From: Microbacterium sp. zg-B185
GTDB lineage: Bacteria; Actinomycetota; Actinomycetes; Actinomycetales; Microbacteriaceae
Reading direction: 5' to 3'
NCBI RefSeq assembly: GCF_030246885.1
Contig: NZ_CP126739.1
Location: 2,170,001-2,234,000 of the forward strand
Length of the DNA: 64,000 nucleotides
Made by a program: the position numbers and the translations under genes
In this document: positions 28,827 through 38,120 of the stretch, one piece after another
How positions within the stretch are numbered: position 1 is the first letter of the stretch
Layout of the letters: each line of letters begins with the position of its first letter
Notes under the pieces: generated by a model
What the model saw: only the letters and a program-made list of their open reading frames with translations
What the model was told of the DNA's origin: nothing
Databases searched by the model: none

Positions 28827-30014
28827 GTGGTCCGACGCATCGCCCCGCCTGGCTCGCAGTCTTCACTCCGTGAAGCGAACCGAGCCCGGCTTGTCGAGTC
28901 GCTGAAACGGCATGGGCGACTGACACAGGTGGAACTGGCCGGGAGCACCGGACTCTCCCCCGCGACCGTGTCGAACATCGTCAAGGAGCTGACCGCCTCG
29001 GGGCTGCTGCACACCTCGATCACCTCGCGAAGCGGGCGCCGAGCCACGCTGGTGTCGCTGACCCGGCAGCTCGGTCTGGTCGCCGGCGTCCATTTCAGCG
29101 CACGTCAGCTGCACATCGCGATCGCCGACGCGACCCGCACGGTGGTGACCCAGACCACACTCCCCCTTCCGCTGGATCATCGTCACGACGCCGAGCTGGA
29201 TCGCCTCAGCATCCTGCTCAGCGACATGATGGAGACCCTCGGCGGCACCGTCGCGGAGCTGCTGGCCGTGGGGCTCGCCCTGCCCGCCCCCATCGACCCG
29301 CGCAGTGGGATGGTCGCCACCCCTGGGCTGCTCCGCGGCTGGGAGGGCATCGACGTCGCCGAGAGCCTCACCGCCCGGATCGGCCGCCCCGTCTTCGTGG
29401 ACAGCGAGGCGAACCTCGCCGGACTCGCCGAGGCGCGCGAAGGCAGTGCACGCTCCGCATCCTCCTCCGTGTTCATCCGCGTCGGTCACACCATCAGCGC
29501 CGGACTGGTCGTCGGGGGCGATCTGTTCCGCGGGGTGAACGGCAAGGCCGGTCAGATCGGGCACGTCACGATCGACGAGAACGGCCCGATCTGCCGCTGC
29601 AGCAACCGCGGCTGTCTGGAAAGCTACGCGGGCGGTCCCGCGCTGCTGTCGCTGTTCCCGCCGAGCGAGGGGATGCAGCGTCTGAGCGATCTGATTCAGG
29701 CGTCCTATGCCGGCGACGGCAGCTCGCGGCGGGTCATCGCCGACGCCGGACGCCACATCGGCATCGCCGCGGCGAGTCTGTGCAACCTGTTCGACCCCGA
29801 GCTGATCGTCGTCGGCGGCGAGCTCGGGCAGGCCGGGGAGATCCTCATGGCGCCGATGCGGCATTCGCTCGAGCGCACCGCGCTCGCCTCGGCCAACGGG
29901 CTGCCGGAGATCGTCGGCGCGTCGTTCGGCGAGTGGGCCGAGACGCGCGGAGCGATCACGATCGCCCTGGATCACGTCATCGTCGAAGCCGACGCTCTGC
30001 CCTTCACGGCCTAG
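28827..30014 (+). CDS. ROK family transcriptional repressor
   Basis: A 395-aa regulator of the NagC/XylR class: an N-terminal winged helix (GRLTQVELAGSTGLSPATVS) and a ROK sugar-kinase-like ligand domain with the zinc motif CRCSNRGCLESYAGG near residue 256. Such proteins leave DNA when a sugar or sugar phosphate binds. GTG 28827 follows TACAGT by 7 nt; GTG 28818, three codons earlier, overlaps that hexamer. Only 7 nt separate its stop from the sugar-binding protein gene, so it heads the first sugar ABC operon and probably controls both importers. Confidence 0.88.
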   Translation: MVRRIAPPGSQSSLREANRARLVESLKRHGRLTQVELAGSTGLSPATVSNIVKELTASGLLHTSITSRSGRRATLVSLTRQLGLVAGVHFSARQLHIAIADATRTVVTQTTLPLPLDHRHDAELDRLSILLSDMMETLGGTVAELLAVGLALPAPIDPRSGMVATPGLLRGWEGIDVAESLTARIGRPVFVDSEANLAGLAEAREGSARSASSSVFIRVGHTISAGLVVGGDLFRGVNGKAGQIGHVTIDENGPICRCSNRGCLESYAGGPALLSLFPPSEGMQRLSDLIQASYAGDGSSRRVIADAGRHIGIAAASLCNLFDPELIVVGGELGQAGEILMAPMRHSLERTALASANGLPEIVGASFGEWAETRGAITIALDHVIVEADALPFTA

Positions 30015-30021
30015 GCGCGCC

Positions 30022-31116
30022 ATGTCCCTCCGTGCGTCGGCCAGACGCGTCGTGGGACGGGCCGGCGCCACGCTGGTCGCGATCGCCCTGACCGGCGCGG
30101 CCATCACGGGGTGCGCGGCAGCAGGCACCGACGGCGAGAACGGGGCGCAGGGAACAGTCGCGCTCCTGCTTCCCGATGCCAAGACCGCGCGCTACGAGAC
30201 CTTCGATCGCCCCTTCTTCGAGCAGCGGATCGCGCAGCTCGGTGACTACAAGGTGCTGTACACCAACGCCGATCAGGATGCCGCCAAGCAGCAGCAGCAG
30301 GCCGAGTCCGCCCTCGCCGCGGGAGCGGGCGTGCTCGTCCTCGACCCGGTCGACGTCGGCGCCGCCGTCACGATCGTGGCTGCGGCGAACGCGCAGGACG
30401 TTCCGGTGGTCTCCTACGACCGATTGGTCGCAGGCGGCGACATCGCCTACTACGTGTCGTTCGACAACGAGAAGGTCGGCCAGCTGCAGGCCAGCGCCTT
30501 CGTCGACGCGCTCACCGAGCGGGGTCAGCTGGCGGGCGGCATCCTGATGGTCAACGGATCCCCCACCGACAGCAACGCCACCAGCTTCGCCGAGGGCGCG
30601 CACGGCGTCATCGACGCGGCCGGGCTGCGCATCCTCGCGGAGTACGCCACACCCGATTGGAGCCCGGACAAGGCCCAGGAGTGGGTCACCGGCCAGATCT
30701 CGCAGTACGGGCCGGACATCGTGGGGGTCTATGCCGCGAACGACGGGACCGCCAGCGGCGCGGTCTCGGCGCTGAAGGCGGCGAACGTCACCCCGTGGCC
30801 GGTGGTCACCGGCCAGGACGCCGAACTGTCCGCGATCCAGCGCATCCTCACCGGCGACCAGCACATGACCGTGTACAAGGCGATCAAGCCGCAGGCCGAG
30901 CTGGCCGCCGAAGTCGCCGTCGCGCTGCTGCACGGCCAGGAGGTCACCGCCCCGCTCGAGATCGACGGAACCCCGACGACCCTGCTGGATCCGGTCGCCG
31001 TGACGGTCGACGACATCCTCAGCACCGTCGTCGCGGACGGGTTCTGGACGATCGCGGACATCTGCACCCCCGCCTACCGCGCGGCGTGCACGGCGGCCGG
31101 GCTCCCGGCGGAGTGA
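30022..31116 (+). CDS. Sugar ABC transporter substrate-binding lipoprotein (system 1)
   Basis: A 364-aa periplasmic-binding-protein type 1 lipoprotein of the xylose/ribose group. The signal peptide ends with lipobox AITGC (Cys31). Ligand-fold signatures include LDPVDVGAA, VVSYDRLVAGGDIAYYVSFD and YAANDGTASGAV, which resemble XylF. Two Cys near the C terminus (DICTPAYRAAC) recur in the paralogue at 33634-34719 and may form a disulfide. It is cotranscribed with the ROK gene and the ATPase and permease downstream. Pentose is a reasonable guess, not proven. Confidence 0.88.
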   Translation: MSLRASARRVVGRAGATLVAIALTGAAITGCAAAGTDGENGAQGTVALLLPDAKTARYETFDRPFFEQRIAQLGDYKVLYTNADQDAAKQQQQAESALAAGAGVLVLDPVDVGAAVTIVAAANAQDVPVVSYDRLVAGGDIAYYVSFDNEKVGQLQASAFVDALTERGQLAGGILMVNGSPTDSNATSFAEGAHGVIDAAGLRILAEYATPDWSPDKAQEWVTGQISQYGPDIVGVYAANDGTASGAVSALKAANVTPWPVVTGQDAELSAIQRILTGDQHMTVYKAIKPQAELAAEVAVALLHGQEVTAPLEIDGTPTTLLDPVAVTVDDILSTVVADGFWTIADICTPAYRAACTAAGLPAE

Positions 31117-31185
31117 GCCGGTGCGGACACGAGCGCCGCGGACCGCGGGTAGGGTTCTTCGAAACGACCCCCCGAGGATGAGGAC

Positions 31186-32070
31186 GTGACGATGTCGCTG
31201 CCTGCGGCCCGCACCGGACGTGCGCGCGAGCGCGTGCTGACCATGCGCGGCATCGCGAAGCGGTTCGGCGCTGTCAGAGCGCTGACCGACGTGGACTTCT
31301 GGGTGAACGAGGGCGAAGTCGTCGCTCTGATCGGCGACAACGGGGCCGGAAAGTCCACTCTGGTGAAGGTGCTCTCCGGGGTCCACGCGCCGGATTCGGG
31401 GATCATCGAGTACGACGGCGACGTGGTGGAGATCACCAGCCCCGCCGACGCGCAGGAACTCGGCATCGCCACGGTGTTCCAGGATCTGGCGCTGTGCGAC
31501 AACCTCGACGTGGTCGCCAACCTGTGGCTCGGCCGCGAACTGCGCACCGGACGCACTCTGGCCGAGGTGGACATGGAGCAGCAGACCTGGACGCTGCTGC
31601 GGGAGCTGTCGGCCAAGATCCCTTCGGTGCGCATTCCGGTCGCCTCGCTCTCGGGCGGACAGCGTCAGACCGTCGCGATCGCCCGGTCGCTGATCGGCGA
31701 TCCCCGAGTGGTCATCCTCGATGAGCCCACCGCCGCGCTCGGGGTCGCCCAGACCGCCGAGGTGCTGAACCTCATCGAGCGTCTCCGGGAGCGGGGGCAC
31801 GGCGTGGTCCTGATCAGTCACAGCATGGCCGACGTCATGGCCGTCGCGGATCGGGTGGTCGTCCTGCGCCTGGGGCGCAACAACGGCGTCTACAACATCG
31901 CCGACGTGACCAGCGAAACGCTCATCGCCGCGATCACCGGGGCGACCGACAACGCGGTCAGCCGCCGCGCGGCCGACCGGCCCGACGGCGACCCGGCGCC
32001 GGAGGGCGAGATCATCCGGATGACCGACAAGAGCCGCCGCGGGACGCGGAACGCTCCCGGCGGCGCATGA
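31186..32070 (+). CDS. Sugar ABC transporter ATP-binding protein (system 1)
   Basis: A 294-aa ATPase of the ribose/xylose (CUT2) importers, but with one nucleotide-binding domain instead of the usual two fused (about 500 aa), so it should act as a homodimer. Walker A GDNGAGKST, signature LSGGQRQTVAIARS, Walker B VVILDEPTAALG. About 35 charged residues at the C terminus are absent from the paralogue at 34804-35610. ATG 31192, 8 nt after GAGGA, is an alternative start losing two residues. The permease gene overlaps by ATGA. Confidence 0.9.
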   Translation: MTMSLPAARTGRARERVLTMRGIAKRFGAVRALTDVDFWVNEGEVVALIGDNGAGKSTLVKVLSGVHAPDSGIIEYDGDVVEITSPADAQELGIATVFQDLALCDNLDVVANLWLGRELRTGRTLAEVDMEQQTWTLLRELSAKIPSVRIPVASLSGGQRQTVAIARSLIGDPRVVILDEPTAALGVAQTAEVLNLIERLRERGHGVVLISHSMADVMAVADRVVVLRLGRNNGVYNIADVTSETLIAAITGATDNAVSRRAADRPDGDPAPEGEIIRMTDKSRRGTRNAPGGA

Positions 32071-33326
32071 AGTCGGTCCGTGAGGATCCGGCAGCGGCAG
32101 CGCCGATGACCGATCCCGCCGACGCCAGCGTGCTCAACCCGCGCAGTGTGCGCGGCGCGGTCGCGCTGCTGCTGACCCGGGTGCGCGGCGGCGATCTGGG
32201 ATCGCTTCCGGTCATCGTCGGGCTGGTCCTGATCTGGACGGTGTTCCAGGCGCTGAACCCCGTCTTCCTCTCCAGCACGAACCTCGTGAACCTCACCATG
32301 CAGTGCGCGGCGATCGGCACGATCGCGCTGGGGATCGTTCTGGTGCTGCTCGTGGGCGAGATCGACCTGTCCGTGGGCTCCGTCTCCGGGCTGGCCGCGG
32401 CGATCCTGGCGGTGGGCTTCGTGCAGCTGGAGTGGAACCTGCTCCTCGCGCTGGTCGCCGCCGTCGCGGCCGGTGCGCTGGTCGGGCTGCTCTACGGGTT
32501 CCTCTACACGCGGTTCGGCCTGCCCAGCTTCGTGATCACGCTGGCCGGTCTGCTCGGCTTCCTCGGTCTGCAGCTGTGGGTGCTGGGGCCGAACGGGTCC
32601 ATCAATCTGCCGTTCGATTCGTGGCTGGTCCAATTCGCTCAGCAGATGTTCCTGCCCGCGTGGGCCTCCTACGCCTTGGCGATAGTGGCCGCGGGAGGAT
32701 ACGCGTGGATCCTCACGCACCGCGCGCGCCAGCGCGCGGCAGCGAATCTGGTCAGTCAGAGCTACCTCGAGATCGCCCTGCGCAGCGGTGCGCTGCTGGC
32801 CTTCCTGCTCGTCGCCTCGTGGTATCTGAACCTGTCCCGAGGCGTCGGCGTGATGTTCGTGTTCTTCCTCGCGCTGGTGGTGATCGCGAACTTCGCGCTC
32901 ACCCGGACGCGGTGGGGACGCGCGGTCTACGCGGTGGGCGGTTCGGTCGAGGCGTCGCGGCGGGCCGGGATCCGGGTGGACCGCATCTACATCTCGGTGT
33001 TCGTGTTCTGCTCCACTCTGGCCGCGGTCGGCGGCATCCTGGCAGCGGCTCGACTCGCGGCCGCCAACCAGAGCTCCGGCGCCGGCGACGTCAACCTCAA
33101 CGCCATCGCGGCAGCCGTGATCGGGGGCGCCAGCCTCTTCGGCGGACGCGGCACCGCGTTCGCGGCGCTGCTGGGCATCGTGGTGATCCAGTCCATCGCG
33201 TCGGGGCTGACACTGCTGAATCTGGACTCATCGGTGAAGTTCATGGTCACCGGCGTGGTGCTGGTGCTGGCGGTCACGGTCGATTCGCTGTCCCGGCGCA
33301 AGCGGACCGCAGTCGGGCGGGCATGA
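32067..33326 (+). CDS. Sugar ABC transporter permease (system 1)
   Basis: A 419-aa CUT2 permease (XylH/RbsC type) with about ten membrane segments after a 45-residue cytoplasmic head. Family marks are LLVGEIDLSVGSVSGLAAA, GLPSFVITLAGL and AAVIGGASLFGGRGT. The length is longer than RbsC (about 320 aa) and similar to XylH (about 390). It begins in an ATGA overlap with the ATPase gene. The last gene before a 307-nt gap. Confidence 0.9.
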   Translation: MKSVREDPAAAAPMTDPADASVLNPRSVRGAVALLLTRVRGGDLGSLPVIVGLVLIWTVFQALNPVFLSSTNLVNLTMQCAAIGTIALGIVLVLLVGEIDLSVGSVSGLAAAILAVGFVQLEWNLLLALVAAVAAGALVGLLYGFLYTRFGLPSFVITLAGLLGFLGLQLWVLGPNGSINLPFDSWLVQFAQQMFLPAWASYALAIVAAGGYAWILTHRARQRAAANLVSQSYLEIALRSGALLAFLLVASWYLNLSRGVGVMFVFFLALVVIANFALTRTRWGRAVYAVGGSVEASRRAGIRVDRIYISVFVFCSTLAAVGGILAAARLAAANQSSGAGDVNLNAIAAAVIGGASLFGGRGTAFAALLGIVVIQSIASGLTLLNLDSSVKFMVTGVVLVLAVTVDSLSRRKRTAVGRA

Positions 33327-33633
33327 CCCCGGAGCGCCAGCCGGACCGGTTCATGCGTTCAAGTGAAAAACTCGTGGAGCCCCGGATTCCCGGTCTCGAC
33401 CCCTGTAGTTGAGCATCCTGCTCGGTTCGCGTAGCTCACATCACGCAATTCGTTCATTCCGACCGCAGGTCCGGATGCCATGATCACGGTCCGCGGGGCT
33501 CACTCGCGGCTGTTGCCAAAGCGTTACGTTCATGTCTTGACGCCAAGGCGCGTTGTCGTCAAGATCTTCCTCAAGCGCGAACCACGCGGGGGTGTTGCCC
33601 GGCGTTCGCATCTTCAAAGACGAAAGGCGAAAG
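33327..33633 (+). promoter_or_regulatory. Leader region of the second sugar ABC operon
   Basis: This 307-nt gene-free stretch separates the two importers. It contains an inverted repeat CTTGACG (33536-33542) N14 CGTCAAG (33557-33563). Within it, TTGACG (33537-33542) and CAAGAT (33560-33565) form a 17-nt-spaced -35/-10 pair, so a regulator bound to the repeat would cover the promoter. Transcription from there would leave a leader of about 60 nt ending in GAAAGGCGAAAG before the ATG. A second CG-centred motif near 33517-33528 (CAAAGCGTTACG) weakly recalls LacI-family boxes. The first 180 nt show nothing clear. Confidence 0.45.
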
Positions 33634-34719
33634 ATGAAGAAGTCTTCAATCCTCTCCGCAGCCGCCCTCGCCGGCGCGGCCGCGCTGCTCCTGGCCGGCT
33701 GTGCCGGCTCGGGTGGCGGCGCGACGCCCAGCGAGACCGGCGGCGACGGCGGAGGTGACGCCGCCGGCCGTGCCTGCGTCATCCTTCCCGACGCGGCCTC
33801 ATCGCCGCGGTGGGAGAACTTCGACCGCAAGTACCTTCAGGAGGGTCTGGAGGGTGCCGGCTTCGAGGTGGACATCCAGAACGCCCAGGGAGACGTGAAC
33901 AAGTTCTCCACGATCGCCGACCAGCAGTTGACTCAGGGCTGCGGCGTCATGCTGCTGGTGGACTACCAGGGCGCGGCGGAGGCGGTGGCCGAGAAGGCCA
34001 AGGCCGAGGGCATTCCCGTGATCGCCTACGACCGGCCGTTCTCGGGTGCCGACTACTACGTGTCCTTCGACAACGTCGAGGTCGGCCGCCTGCAGGGCCA
34101 GACTGTGCTCGACGGCCTCGAGGCCGCCGGTGTCGCGCCCGCTGAGGCGACCGTGGTGTACATCGGCGGAGACCCGACCGACGGCAACGCCAAGATGTTC
34201 CATGACGGCGCCGACGAGGTGCTCGCCGAAGCGGGCGTCGTGCCTGCGGCCGAGCCCCCGGGGGCCTGGGACCAGGCGAAGTCGCAGACCAGCTTCGAGC
34301 AGGCGCTGACCTCGCTCGGCGGACAGGTCAACGGCGTGTGGGCGGCGAACGACACCAACGCGGCGGGCGTCATCAAGGTCCTGCAGGACAACAACCTCCA
34401 GGGCGTTGCCGTGTCGGGCCAGGACGCGAACGTCGCCGGTCTGCAGAACATCCTGCTCGGCTGGCAGACGGCCACGGTCTACAAGCCGGTCAAGGACGAG
34501 GCTGATGCCGCTGTCGAGGTCGCGGTCGCGCTGCTCAGCGGCGAGGAGGTGTCCACCGACGCGGAGCTGGATGACGGCACGCCGTACATCCAGGTCACGC
34601 CGATCCTGGTCGGGCCGAACGAGGTCAAGGATGTCATCGCCGCCGGCGACGCCTCCTTCGATGACGTCTGCACGCCCGATGTCGCGGCAGCCTGCGAGGA
34701 GTTCGGAGTCACGGAGTAA
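33634..34719 (+). CDS. Sugar ABC transporter substrate-binding lipoprotein (system 2)
   Basis: A 361-aa paralogue of the binding protein at 30022-31116. Signal peptide with lipobox LLAGC (Cys23) followed by a Gly-rich linker; then the XylF-like fold with VIAYDRPFSGADYYVSFDN and WAANDTNAAGV, and the paired C-terminal Cys of DVCTPDVAAAC. Sequence divergence from system 1 around the ligand cleft (RPFSG versus RLVAGG) suggests a different sugar or affinity. AAAGGCGAAAG precedes the ATG. First gene of the second operon with its own promoter region upstream. Confidence 0.9.
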   Translation: MKKSSILSAAALAGAAALLLAGCAGSGGGATPSETGGDGGGDAAGRACVILPDAASSPRWENFDRKYLQEGLEGAGFEVDIQNAQGDVNKFSTIADQQLTQGCGVMLLVDYQGAAEAVAEKAKAEGIPVIAYDRPFSGADYYVSFDNVEVGRLQGQTVLDGLEAAGVAPAEATVVYIGGDPTDGNAKMFHDGADEVLAEAGVVPAAEPPGAWDQAKSQTSFEQALTSLGGQVNGVWAANDTNAAGVIKVLQDNNLQGVAVSGQDANVAGLQNILLGWQTATVYKPVKDEADAAVEVAVALLSGEEVSTDAELDDGTPYIQVTPILVGPNEVKDVIAAGDASFDDVCTPDVAAACEEFGVTE

Positions 34720-34803
34720 CCCCACCGCCACAGCCGCGGGGGCGTCGCGTCATCGAAGGCGCGGCGCCTCCGCGCTCCTGTTCGTCAGCGCAAGGAAGCG
34801 AGT

Positions 34804-35610
34804 ATGTCAGAGACCATCACAGCAGCAGAGCCGATCATCCAGTTGGTCGGTGTGAAGAAGTCCTTCGGCCCTGTCAACGTCCTCAAGGGGGTGGACCTGA
34901 AGGTCTATCCCGGCAAGGTGACCGCGCTGGTCGGTGACAACGGCGCCGGCAAGTCGACCCTCATCAAGGGGCTCGCCGGCGTCCAGCCGTACGACGAGGG
35001 CGAGGTCCTCATCGACGGGCAGCACCGCGACCTGCACGCCCCCAGGGATGCCGCGAATCTGGGCATCGAGGTCGTCTACCAGGACCTCGCACTGTGCGAC
35101 AACCTCGACATCGTGCAGAACATGTTCCTCGGCCGCGAGGAGCTCACCTTCGGCACGTTCGACGAGGGACGCATGGAGAAGGACGCGTCCGACACCCTGC
35201 GCGGGCTGTCCGTCCGCACGGTCAAGTCCGTTCGGCAGAAGGTCTCCTCGCTCTCCGGCGGGCAGCGTCAGACGGTCGCGATCGCGCGCGCCGTCCTCAA
35301 GAAGGCACGCGTCGTCATCCTGGACGAGCCGACCGCGGCGCTCGGCGTCGCGCAGACCGAGCAGGTCCTCAACCTGGTCCAGCGGCTCTCCGAGCAGGGC
35401 GTCGCGGTGGTCCTGATCAGTCACAACCTGGCAGACGTCTTCCAGGTCGCGGACGACGTCGCGGTGCTCTACCTCGGTCAGATGGTCGCCCAGGTCAACG
35501 TCGCGGACACCACCCGCGACGACGTGGTCGGCTACATCACCGGAACCAAGACCCTCGGCGGCATCCAGCACACCGGAACCTCGACGATCGTGACGGAGGT
35601 CGCGGAATGA
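34804..35610 (+). CDS. Sugar ABC transporter ATP-binding protein (system 2)
   Basis: A 268-aa single-domain CUT2 ATPase, close paralogue of 31186-32070: both contain LCDNLD followed by LGRE, the signature LSGGQRQTVAIAR and Walker B with DEPTAALGVAQT. Walker A is GDNGAGKST. AAGGAAG lies about 7 nt before the ATG. The permease start overlaps its stop by ATGA. One domain only, so a homodimer is expected. Confidence 0.9.
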   Translation: MSETITAAEPIIQLVGVKKSFGPVNVLKGVDLKVYPGKVTALVGDNGAGKSTLIKGLAGVQPYDEGEVLIDGQHRDLHAPRDAANLGIEVVYQDLALCDNLDIVQNMFLGREELTFGTFDEGRMEKDASDTLRGLSVRTVKSVRQKVSSLSGGQRQTVAIARAVLKKARVVILDEPTAALGVAQTEQVLNLVQRLSEQGVAVVLISHNLADVFQVADDVAVLYLGQMVAQVNVADTTRDDVVGYITGTKTLGGIQHTGTSTIVTEVAE

Positions 35611-36875
35611 CCAGCACGACTCGAACCGAGGCCGCACCGGATCCGCTCGCCAGCGACATGATCGGCAGCGGTGTGGAGGGCGGCCTCGGCGACCAGGTGC
35701 GCGCCTGGTGGCAGCGGGTCCGCGGCGGCGACATGGGGGTGCTGCCCGCCGTGGGCGGGCTGCTCGTGCTGAGCGCCCTGTTCGCGGCGCTGAGCCCCTT
35801 CTTCCTCACCGAGCGCAACTTCGCGAACCTGCTGAACCAGGCCGCGCCGCTGGTGGTGCTCGGCATGGCGCTGGTCTTCGTCCTCCTGCTCGGCGAGATC
35901 GACCTGTCCGCCGGCGTGACCGGCGGCGTGGGTATGGCGCTGTTCGTCGTCCTGAACGCGCAGTTCGGCGTGCCATGGCCGCTCGCCCTGCTGATCGGGT
36001 TCGGGTTCGGCTTCGTCACCGGCGCGCTCATCGGCTTCTTCGTCGCCCGGGTGGGGATTCCGTCCTTCGTCGTCACGCTGGGTCTGTTCCTCGGATTCCA
36101 GGGTCTGGCCCTGGTGATCATCGGTCCCGGCGGCCTTTTCCGTCTCGAGGTGCCGGAGTTGATCGCACTGCAGAACGGCAGGCTCCCGGTCTGGGGCGGA
36201 TGGGCGATGCTGCTCATCATGCTGGTCATCTCGGGCGGCACCGCGTTCTGGGACCGCGCCCGGCGCACCAGAGCAGGCGTACCCAACCGTGCGGTCTCGC
36301 TCGTGTACATCAAGCTCGCCGTGATCGCGGTGCTCGGTGGAGCGTTCGTGTTCGTCCTCAACCAGGATCGCGGTCAGTCGGTCAACCCCGTGCAGGGCGT
36401 TCCCGTCATCGTGCCGGTGGTCCTGCTGATCCTGTGGATCGGGACCTTCGTGCTGGACCGGACGAAGTTCGGCCGGTACATCTACGCGATCGGCGGCAAC
36501 GCCGAAGCCTCGCGCCGTTCGGGTGTGAAGGTGCGCTGGGTGAAGTGGTGGGCGTTCGTGATCTGCTCATCGCTCGCGGTCGCGGCCGCGTTGTTCAGCG
36601 TCGCCCGGGTCGGGTCGGTGGATGCCACCGTGGGGCGCGACATCGTGCTCAGCGGCGTCGCCGCAGCCGTGGTCGGTGGTGTCAGCCTGTTCGGCGGACG
36701 CGGCCGCCTCATGCACGCGGCGATCGGAGCGCTCGTGATCGCGGTGATCTCGAACGGTCTGGCGCTGCTGAACCTTCCCGCCGGCATCAACCTGCTGGTC
36801 ACCGGCGGCGTGCTGATCCTGGCCGCCACCGTGGATGCGCTCTCGCGGCTCAGGTCCGGAGGAGCACGCGTCTGA
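35607..36875 (+). CDS. Sugar ABC transporter permease (system 2)
   Basis: A 422-aa CUT2 permease, paralogue of 32067-33326. It shares LLLGEIDLSAGVTGGVGMA, GIPSFVVTLGL and AAVVGGVSLFGGRGR, and about ten membrane segments after a 45-residue head ending QRVRGGDMGVLP. Both permeases have the same VRGGD...LP motif before helix 1, evidence that the two operons came from duplication of the whole unit. A strong terminator follows 11 nt after its stop. Confidence 0.9.
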   Translation: MTSTTRTEAAPDPLASDMIGSGVEGGLGDQVRAWWQRVRGGDMGVLPAVGGLLVLSALFAALSPFFLTERNFANLLNQAAPLVVLGMALVFVLLLGEIDLSAGVTGGVGMALFVVLNAQFGVPWPLALLIGFGFGFVTGALIGFFVARVGIPSFVVTLGLFLGFQGLALVIIGPGGLFRLEVPELIALQNGRLPVWGGWAMLLIMLVISGGTAFWDRARRTRAGVPNRAVSLVYIKLAVIAVLGGAFVFVLNQDRGQSVNPVQGVPVIVPVVLLILWIGTFVLDRTKFGRYIYAIGGNAEASRRSGVKVRWVKWWAFVICSSLAVAAALFSVARVGSVDATVGRDIVLSGVAAAVVGGVSLFGGRGRLMHAAIGALVIAVISNGLALLNLPAGINLLVTGGVLILAATVDALSRLRSGGARV

Positions 36876-36886
36876 CCGCTGCGCCG

Positions 36887-36930
36887 AACGGGTGCGGCCG
36901 GGGGCCGGGAGGGTCCCGGCCGCACCCGTT
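36887..36930 (+). terminator. Terminator of the sugar ABC operons
   Basis: AACGGGTGCGGCCGGG (36887-36902) pairs perfectly over 16 bp with 36915-36930, around a 12-nt loop. It starts 11 nt after the last permease stop. There is no U-tract, as usual in this kind of genome. Confidence 0.75.
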
Positions 36931-36968
36931 GGGGCGGACTTCCCAGTCGAGTAGGCGAGACTGTCCGG

Positions 36969-38102
36969 ATGCCTTCTTACTCCCCCGACGCCCTGCGCCG
37001 CTGGCCCGACGTCGAATCCGCCGAGCTGTTCGCGATCGACGCCGCCGACCGCCTCCTCCTCGACGAATCGGCCGCCGCTCGCGCGGACGCACCGGAGGGC
37101 AGCCTCGTGATCGTGGGCGACTCCTATGGCGCGCTGACTCTGGGCGCTGCGGACGCCGGAGCCACCGGCATCCGGGTCCACCAGGACCTTCTCTCCGCAG
37201 AGCGCGCACTGAGCGCCAACGCCGACCGCGCGGGTCTGGCCGGAGCATTCCGCTCGCTCCCGTTCGGCTCCGAGCTGCTCACCGGCGCTCGCGTCGTCCT
37301 GGTGCGCCTCCCCCGCGCTCTGGACGCACTCGATGACATCGCCGCGCTCATCGCCGCGCACGCGGATCCCGAGGTCGTCGTGTTCGCCGGCGGGCGCATC
37401 AAGCACATGACCGTGGCGATGAACGAGGTGCTGCGGCGGTCGTTCGGATCGGTGGATGTGACGCACGCCCGCCAGAAGTCCCGGGTGCTCATCGCTCGCC
37501 GCCCGCTGCCGGCGTCCGATCCGCAGCCGCGTACGCGCGCGCACGCGGTGCCGGGTCTGGACGAGCCGCTCACCGTGTGCGCGTTCGGCGGCGCGTTCGC
37601 GGGCACCTCGATCGACATCGGCACCCGGTTCCTCCTGGAGCACCTCGGCACCCCGAGCCCGGTCGCCCGCGGCGACATCATCGATTTCGGCTGCGGCACC
37701 GGCGTCATCGCCGCCTGGCTCGCCCTCTGCAATCCCGAGGCGACCGTGCTGGCCACCGACCAGTCCGCGGTCGCGGTGGCCTCCGCATCGGCCACGGCCG
37801 CCGCGAACGGGATCGCCGACCGGGTCACGGTGGTGCGCGATCTCGGTCTCGCGTCGCGGCCCGATGCCAGCGCGAGCTTCATCGCGCTGAACCCGCCGTT
37901 CCACACCGGCACCGCGGTGCCGGACGGGGTCGCGGAGCCGATGTTCGCCGAGGCCGGCCGTGTCCTGCAGCCCGGAGGCGAGCTGTGGACGGTGTGGAAC
38001 TCGCCGCTGCAGTACCGTGGGGCGCTGGAGCGGCTGGTGGGCCGGACCCGGCAGGTCGCGCGGAACAAGAAGTTCACCGTCACGGTGTCCACGCGCGGCT
38101 GA
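36969..38102 (+). CDS. Class I SAM-dependent methyltransferase, RsmC/RlmG-like
   Basis: A 377-aa methyltransferase with the two-domain layout of RsmC/RlmG, which methylate N2 of guanines in 16S or 23S rRNA. The degenerate N-terminal domain is followed by the SAM motif DFGCGTGVIAAWLA near residue 240 and the catalytic NPPFHTG near 305. Which rRNA is modified cannot be decided. GAGACT (36957-36962) lies 6 nt before the ATG and there is no Shine-Dalgarno. Monocistronic; convergent with the sirtuin gene, 18 nt away. Confidence 0.85.
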   Translation: MPSYSPDALRRWPDVESAELFAIDAADRLLLDESAAARADAPEGSLVIVGDSYGALTLGAADAGATGIRVHQDLLSAERALSANADRAGLAGAFRSLPFGSELLTGARVVLVRLPRALDALDDIAALIAAHADPEVVVFAGGRIKHMTVAMNEVLRRSFGSVDVTHARQKSRVLIARRPLPASDPQPRTRAHAVPGLDEPLTVCAFGGAFAGTSIDIGTRFLLEHLGTPSPVARGDIIDFGCGTGVIAAWLALCNPEATVLATDQSAVAVASASATAAANGIADRVTVVRDLGLASRPDASASFIALNPPFHTGTAVPDGVAEPMFAEAGRVLQPGGELWTVWNSPLQYRGALERLVGRTRQVARNKKFTVTVSTRG

Positions 38103-38120
38103 CCGGGCAGCACCCGCTCC

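Noticed and set aside
33517..33528. Possible LacI-type operator CAAAGCGTTACG
   Set aside because: Only partly palindromic around CG, and the nearby regulator is ROK, not LacI; kept only as a remark.
30022..36875. Naming the sugar importers xylFGH
   Set aside because: The fold and spacing are XylF/G/H-like, but binding-site residues differ between copies and no xylose genes are near, so specificity cannot be assigned.
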